A stretch of 9,294 nt of DNA from Pseudomonadota bacterium (lineage in GTDB: Bacteria; Pseudomonadota; Alphaproteobacteria; Sphingomonadales; Sphingomonadaceae): the NCBI GenBank assembly GCA_030271595.1, contig JARXKO010000045.1, positions 1-9,294 of the forward strand, written 5' to 3'. This document shows positions 5,773-9,294 of the stretch, one piece after another; position 1 is the stretch's first letter, and every line of letters begins with the position of its first letter. The translations under genes were made by a program, and so were the position numbers. The notes beneath the pieces were generated by a model. It did not search any database and had not been told where the DNA came from. It saw nothing but the letters and a program-made list of their open reading frames with translations.

Positions 5773-7171
5773 GGCGGGCGTTGAGTCCGCCCAGGTCCTC
5801 GCTCTCCTCGAGTGTGATCTTGCCGCCGTAGATTTCGGCGACGTCGCGGACGATGGCGAGACCGAGCCCCGTGCCGGGTTTGCCGGTGGTGTCGAGACGC
5901 TTGCCGCGGACGAACAGTTCGGCGCGCTGCGCGGGGGCAATTCCAGGGCCGTCATCTTCGATTTCGACATGAACCCAGGCGCCCTTCTGGCAGACTGTCA
6001 CGAACACCCGGCCGCCGCCGTATTTCGCGGCGTTCTCAACCAAATTGCCGATCATTTCGTCGAGATCCTGGCGCTCCACCCGAACCTCGGCGACCTTGTC
6101 GCCATCGATATCGACCGTGACCCCTTCGTACATCCGGTCGACCGCGCGCTGAACCGCTTCGAGGCTGTCCCACACCCGCGCCCGCGCCTGGGCCGAGGAG
6201 CGGCGCCCGATCGCGCGCGCCCGGGCAAGGTGGTGGTCGACCTGGCGCCGCATCACGGTTGCTTCGCGGCACACGGTGTCGGCCAGGTCCGCGGCCTGGG
6301 CGGTCGCTGCGTTGGTGATGACGGTAAGCGGGGTCTTGAGCGCATGGGCGAGGTTGCCGGCGTGGCGCCGGGCTTCTTCCGCCTGGGCCTCGCTGTGGGC
6401 CAGGAGCTCGTTGATTTCCTCGGTCAGCGGCCGAATTTCCGTCGGGAAGTCGCGGCCGATGCGGGTTTTCTGGCCTGAGCGGATCGCCGCCACCTCGCGC
6501 CGCACCCGGCGCAGCGGCCATAGCCCATAAACGGTCTGCAGCGCGGCCAGCACGATGAGGCCGATGCCGAGCAAAGTGAAGCTCCAGATCAGGGTTCGCC
6601 GAAGTTGCCCGATCTGATCGTCGATGGTCTCGCGCGACTGGGCGACCTGAAAGCGCCAGCGGATGTTGCTTCCAGGCAGGACTGCGTCGCGCTCGACGAT
6701 GCGCAGCGGCTCGGGGTTGTCGGCGGTCGAAAATTCATTGCTGTCGTAGAGGTGCGGCTCGACATCCTTGTGGGTGTCGACCACGCGCAGGCGCCGGTCC
6801 CACAGCGAGCGCGAGGCGAAGCTGTCGGCGCCGGCCCCGCTGATCTGGAAATAGAGGCCCGAATACGGCTCGATGAAGCGCTGGTCGGCCGGCGGGCGGG
6901 TGAACCGCACTTCCCCGTCGGGCCCGATTTCGGACGCTCCGATCATACCCTTGAGGATGAGGCTCAGCTGATTGTCGAAATTATCGACGATCGAGCGCGA
7001 CAGCACCCGGTCGAGGGCGAAGCCGCCGATGACCAGCAAGGCGACGATCCACGCCGCGGCGATGACGATCATCCGCCGGGTCAGCGATCCGGTGCGCGAC
7101 CCCGGTCCGCGTTTGGTCGCGGCCGGTTCGATCTGGGCCGCGGCCGTGGGCCTGGCGGCCGCCTCGTTCAA
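5753..7171 (-). CDS. PhoQ/FeuQ-type sensor histidine kinase
   Basis: 472-residue inner-membrane kinase, predicted partner of the adjacent response regulator. It has a cytoplasmic tail of about 33 residues and a membrane segment near 34-53. A periplasmic sensor of about 140 residues follows, then a second membrane segment near 194-215, a HAMP-like linker, and the dimerisation helix NLAHALKTPLTV with phospho-accepting H276. The residue after His is Ala rather than Glu, as seen in PhoQ-like kinases. The ATPase domain shows the N-box GNLVENAAKY (N376, N380), G1 EDDGPGI (405-411) and G2 GTGLGLAIV (433-441). It starts at TTG (7171), overlapping the regulator's TGA as TTGA, with GGAGG 9 nt upstream, which supports translational coupling. 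A later ATG at residue 34 would remove the whole N-terminal tail and is less likely. The ligand is not evident. Overlaps the convergent hybrid kinase gene at its 3' end. Confidence 0.93.
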   Translation of the reverse strand: MNEAAARPTAAAQIEPAATKRGPGSRTGSLTRRMIVIAAAWIVALLVIGGFALDRVLSRSIVDNFDNQLSLILKGMIGASEIGPDGEVRFTRPPADQRFIEPYSGLYFQISGAGADSFASRSLWDRRLRVVDTHKDVEPHLYDSNEFSTADNPEPLRIVERDAVLPGSNIRWRFQVAQSRETIDDQIGQLRRTLIWSFTLLGIGLIVLAALQTVYGLWPLRRVRREVAAIRSGQKTRIGRDFPTEIRPLTEEINELLAHSEAQAEEARRHAGNLAHALKTPLTVITNAATAQAADLADTVCREATVMRRQVDHHLARARAIGRRSSAQARARVWDSLEAVQRAVDRMYEGVTVDIDGDKVAEVRVERQDLDEMIGNLVENAAKYGGGRVFVTVCQKGAWVHVEIEDDGPGIAPAQRAELFVRGKRLDTTGKPGTGLGLAIVRDVAEIYGGKITLEESEDLGGLNARLTLPAG

Positions 7172-7842
7172 AGGTGCCGGTCCTCCGGCTCCTCAAGGCT
7201 GTAGCCAAGCCCGCGGATGGTGGTGATGACGTCGGCGCCCAATTTCTTGCGGATGCGCGTCACGAACACTTCGATGGTGTTCGAATCGCGGTCGAAATCC
7301 TGGTCGTAGATATGCTCGATGAGCTCGGTCCTGCTGACCACCTTGCCCTTGTGGTGAAGGAGGTAGGAGAGGAGCTTATATTCCTGGGCGGTCAATTTGA
7401 CCGGCTCGCCCGCCTTGGTCACCTTGCCCGAGCGGGTGTCGAGGCGGATGTCGCCGGCCTTGAGCTCGGAACTGGCATTGCCCGACGAGCGGCGGATCAG
7501 TGCGCGCAGGCGGGCGATCAATTCCTCGGTCTGGAACGGCTTGGCGAGATAATCGTCGGCGCCGGCATCGAGCCCGGCGACCTTGTCCGACCAGCTGTCG
7601 CGCGCGGTCAGCACCAGGACTGGCATCTTGCGTCCTTCCTTGCGCCAGCGGTCGAGCACGGTCAGTCCGTCGACTTCGGGCAGGCCGAGGTCGAGGATGA
7701 TCGCATCATAGCTTTCGGTCTGGCCAAGGTAATGGCCGTCCTCGCCGTCGGTGGCGAGATCGACGGCATAGCCCGCGCCCTCGAGCGTCGAGCGCAACTG
7801 GCGGCCGAGATTGGGTTCGTCTTCGACGATCAAAACGCGCAT
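7168..7842 (-). CDS. OmpR/PhoP-family DNA-binding response regulator
   Basis: 224-residue cytoplasmic transcription factor. The receiver domain (about 1-117) has the acidic pair E7/D8 in IVEDEP, phospho-acceptor D51 in LDLGLPEVDG, T79 in VLTARD and K101 in LAKPF. A winged-helix output domain (about 125-221) contains LTAQEYKLLSYLLHH, VVSRTELIEHIYD, and the recognition-helix region SNTIEVFVTRIRKKLG followed by TIRGLGYSL. Full length for the family. ATG at 7842 is preceded by AGGGAG at about 5 nt spacing. It is the middle gene of a PepSY protein - regulator - kinase set and overlaps the kinase start by 4 bp. By family it most resembles PhoP and FeuP regulators controlling envelope functions. The direct repeat at 7948-7967 is a candidate binding site. 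Target genes are unknown. Confidence 0.95.
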   Translation of the reverse strand: MRVLIVEDEPNLGRQLRSTLEGAGYAVDLATDGEDGHYLGQTESYDAIILDLGLPEVDGLTVLDRWRKEGRKMPVLVLTARDSWSDKVAGLDAGADDYLAKPFQTEELIARLRALIRRSSGNASSELKAGDIRLDTRSGKVTKAGEPVKLTAQEYKLLSYLLHHKGKVVSRTELIEHIYDQDFDRDSNTIEVFVTRIRKKLGADVITTIRGLGYSLEEPEDRHL

Positions 7843-7896
7843 TCATGCTCCCTGGTGCGGATAAGCCCGCGCTTTCAATGCTTGGGCTGGGCCTTG

Positions 7897-7912
7897 GTTG
7901 CTATACCGCAAC
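7897..7912. repeat. Inverted repeat GTTGC-N6-GCAAC in the regulator's leader
   Basis: Perfect 5-bp arms (7897-7901 and 7908-7912) flank TATACC, 55 nt before the response regulator's ATG. The minus strand reads TATAGC inside it, a weak -10-like hexamer without a good -35. It may be a small hairpin in the polycistronic RNA, part of an internal promoter, or chance. Confidence 0.25.
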
Positions 7913-7947
7913 GAACTGGGGAGGGCGCGCAAAAAGTCAATCGCCAG

Positions 7948-7967
7948 CCCGATGAACCCCGATGAAC
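7948..7967 (-). promoter_or_regulatory. Exact tandem 10-bp direct repeat, candidate response-regulator box
   Basis: The minus strand reads GTTCATCGGG twice in immediate succession between the PepSY gene's stop (7974-7972) and the regulator's start (7842). OmpR/PhoP-family dimers bind tandem half-sites on one face of the helix, for example the PhoP box with GTTTA half-sites about 11 bp apart. GTTCA-N5-GTTCA fits that architecture, with a 10-bp period. The assignment to this regulator is inference. It lies about 106 nt upstream of the regulator's ATG. Confidence 0.45.
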
Positions 7968-7971
7968 GCGT

Positions 7972-8277
7972 TTACGGGCGCGACCTGCGGATGATTCGGC
8001 CGGTCCGCGCGTCGACATCGACCCAGATCACCCGCCCGTCCTGCATGAACTTGAGCCGATAGGTGCCGCCATTGAGTTCAGGCCCGAGATAATCGGCGCC
8101 GCCCATGAACGGCAGGATTCTGCGCTCGAGCTGGGGCAATGGCATTGACCGGCCGTCGCGAGTCGCCTCGAACGCGCGATCGGTATCGCGCCCCGGGTCG
8201 GCCAGCACCGGCGTCGCCACCCCCGCGGCGAGCGCCACGGCGAGCAGGGTTGGGTAGAGGATCACAAGTCGGTTCAT
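7972..8277 (-). CDS. Small secreted PepSY-domain protein
   Basis: 101-residue protein with a signal peptide: basic MNR, a hydrophobic core at about 4-22, and probable cleavage after VLA (A26/D27). The mature part is about 75 residues. Its C-terminal half, GGTYRLKFMQDGRVIWVDVDARTGRII, split around the pattern Y-x-L-K-x3-DG-x-V-x2-VDVDA-x-TG, is typical of a single PepSY repeat. The likely location is the periplasm. ATG at 8277 follows AGGAAGG with 7 nt spacing. It is the first gene of the unit with the response regulator and kinase. Small periplasmic proteins encoded beside such systems can restrain the sensor kinase, as FeuN does for FeuQ in Sinorhizobium, so a sensor-modulating role is plausible. 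That role is inferred from position and family, not shown by the sequence. Confidence 0.85.
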   Translation of the reverse strand: MNRLVILYPTLLAVALAAGVATPVLADPGRDTDRAFEATRDGRSMPLPQLERRILPFMGGADYLGPELNGGTYRLKFMQDGRVIWVDVDARTGRIIRRSRP

Positions 8278-8303
8278 TTCCCGGCCTTCCTAGCACGCGC
8301 CAT

Positions 8304-8319
8304 TGAATAGGCTATGAAT
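8304..8319 (-). promoter_or_regulatory. Direct repeat ATTCA-N6-ATTCA upstream of the PepSY gene
   Basis: The minus strand reads ATTCATAGCCTATTCA, two ATTCA half-sites 11 bp apart, 27-42 nt before the PepSY gene's ATG. The shared TTCA core and near-identical period link it to the tandem repeat at 7948-7967. It is a weaker candidate for the same regulator, because two 5-bp matches can occur by chance. Confidence 0.3.
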
Positions 8320-8396
8320 GCTCGGTCGGCGCGCGTTAAGTGTTTGAAAAATCGCCGACTGTGGCAAATCTGCACTTGGCGCCGCGTTATTGGCCT

Positions 8397-8411
8397 CCCG
8401 CCCGGCGGGAA
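8397..8411. repeat. Perfect inverted repeat TCCCGCC-C-GGCGGGA in the leader of the ABC-F gene
   Basis: Seven-base arms surround a single C. As RNA it could fold with a 3-5 nt loop, and flanking GGCC on both sides (8393-8396 and 8415-8418) could extend the stem with a bulge. It ends 21 nt before the ATG at 8433 and has no U-run, so it is not a standard terminator. It may be a leader hairpin or a protein site. Confidence 0.3.
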
Positions 8412-8432
8412 CCGGCCTTATGGGGTGACGCG

Positions 8433-9294
8433 ATGGCCGCTCCGATCCTTTCCTATGAAGACCTTGGGCTGATTCAAGGCGAAGGCTGGCTGTTCCGCGG
8501 CCTCGATTTGTACATCGGCGCGCGCGACCGGCTGGCGCTGATCGGCCGCAACGGCGCGGGCAAGACGACCCTGCTCAAATGCCTCGCCGGCCTGATCGAC
8601 ACCGACGAAGGCAAACGCACCCTGATCCCTGGCAGCCACGTCGTGCTGCTGGAACAGGACCCGGTGATGACCGGCCACGTCACCTTGCGCGACTGGGTGC
8701 TCGACGGTGCCGATGCTCCGGCCGAACATGACGCGGCCGCCATCGCCGACCAACTGGGCATCGACCTCGACCGCCCGACCGCGACCGCAAGCGGGGGTGA
8801 GCGGCGGCGCGCGGCGATCGCCCGGGCGCTGGCCCAGGACCCCGACGTCCTGCTCCTCGACGAACCGACCAACCATCTCGATCTTGGGGCGATCGAATGG
8901 CTTGAGGACTGGCTCGGGCGGTTCAAGGGCGCGTTCATCGTCATCAGCCACGACCGGACGTTCCTGGCGCGGCTGACCAAGAGCTGCATCTGGCTCGACC
9001 GCGGCACCTTGCGCCGCGCCGAAATCGGCTTCGGCGGCTTCGATGCCTGGACCGAGCGCGTCTATGACGAGGAAGCGCGGGCGGCGGAAAAGCTCGACGC
9101 GAGGCTCAAGCTCGAGCTCCACTGGCTCCAGCGCGGGGTGACGGCGCGGCGGCGGCGCAACCAGGGACGGCTGACCAAGCTTCACGAAATGCGCGCCCAG
9201 CGCGCGGCGATGATCGGCGAAGCGGGGACCGCCAGGCTCGCGCTGGCCAAGGACGATGTGAAGACCAAGACCGTGATCGATGCCGAGGGGGTCT
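8433..9294 (+). CDS. uup: ABC-F family ATPase, Uup-like, 3' end cut by window edge
   Basis: The first 287 codons of a protein usually near 600 residues, so the second ATPase domain lies outside the window. ABC-F proteins are soluble tandem ATPases without membrane domains that act on ribosomes or, for Uup, also affect DNA transposon excision and ribosome biogenesis in E. coli. Visible in the first domain: Walker A GRNGAGKTT (38-46), Q-loop EQDP (74-77), signature ASGGERRR (119-126), Walker B LLLDEPTNHLD (140-150) with catalytic E144, and H-loop ISHDRTF (H173). After it comes the charged arm/linker with WLQRGVTARRRRNQGR, which points to Uup rather than EttA or YheS. The signature begins ASGGE rather than LSGGE. 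ATG at 8433 is preceded by GGGGTGA at 4 nt. It is divergent from the PepSY operon. Confidence 0.92.
   Translation, partial: MAAPILSYEDLGLIQGEGWLFRGLDLYIGARDRLALIGRNGAGKTTLLKCLAGLIDTDEGKRTLIPGSHVVLLEQDPVMTGHVTLRDWVLDGADAPAEHDAAAIADQLGIDLDRPTATASGGERRRAAIARALAQDPDVLLLDEPTNHLDLGAIEWLEDWLGRFKGAFIVISHDRTFLARLTKSCIWLDRGTLRRAEIGFGGFDAWTERVYDEEARAAEKLDARLKLELHWLQRGVTARRRRNQGRLTKLHEMRAQRAAMIGEAGTARLALAKDDVKTKTVIDAEGV

Noticed and set aside
7866..7888. GCCC...GGGC pairing as a terminator between PepSY and regulator genes
   Set aside because: The stem is only four base pairs around a long loop with no following T-run, so it is not convincing.
7174..7965. Plus-strand open frame of 263 codons opposite the response regulator
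   Set aside because: Antisense shadow of an unmistakable OmpR-family gene.
8418..9185. Minus-strand open frame of 255 codons opposite the ABC-F gene
   Set aside because: The plus strand has Walker A, signature, Walker B and H-loop in order; the minus-strand product has no motif.
1..9294. Mobile element, CRISPR array, tRNA or rRNA
   Set aside because: No transposase or integrase motif, no terminal repeats, no spaced repeat array, and no tRNA or rRNA signature were seen on reading both strands.

Overview
The window is GC-rich, densely packed chromosomal DNA of the kind found in alphaproteobacteria. The best match I can recognise is a sphingomonad (Sphingomonas or a relative). Pointers are an NDUFS4-like complex I accessory subunit, a short-form 6-phosphogluconate dehydrogenase, a PhoQ/FeuQ-type kinase with the phrase NLAHALKTPL, and the style of the Uup-like ABC-F protein. 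This assignment is from recognition, not from a search. I see no rRNA, tRNA, CRISPR array, insertion sequence or prophage gene.

Region 1 (1-3541, minus strand) reads as one likely transcription unit running right to left. It holds a long-chain polyprenyl diphosphate synthase (quinone side chain), a short-form 6-phosphogluconate dehydrogenase, a small NDUFS4-like complex I subunit, and a UDP-GlcNAc 2-epimerase whose 3' end runs off the left edge. Gaps are 33, 51 and 68 nt. The epimerase has no in-frame ATG/GTG/TTG at its expected N-terminus and seems to begin at CTG.

Region 2 (3542-3777) is an AT-richer divergent promoter region with an inverted repeat. A strong Shine-Dalgarno there may drive an upstream TTG start for the polyprenyl synthase.

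Region 3 (3778-5772, plus strand) is a membrane-bound hybrid histidine kinase: periplasmic sensor, HisKA, HATPase and C-terminal receiver. Its 3' end overlaps, antiparallel, the next kinase gene by 20 bp.

Region 4 (5753-8277, minus strand) is a three-gene signalling operon: a small secreted PepSY-domain protein, an OmpR/PhoP-type response regulator and a PhoQ/FeuQ-type sensor kinase. The regulator and kinase overlap by 4 bp (TTGA). The 129-nt gap before the regulator contains an exact tandem 10-bp repeat, and a looser 11-bp-period repeat precedes the PepSY gene. Both look like candidate sites for the regulator itself.

Region 5 (8278-9294) holds a short divergent intergenic region and the first 287 codons of an Uup-like ABC-F ATPase cut by the right edge.

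Most of this is ordinary core-genome content. The points most worth a second look are the CTG start, the paired repeats flanking the PepSY gene, and the alternative start of the prenyl synthase.
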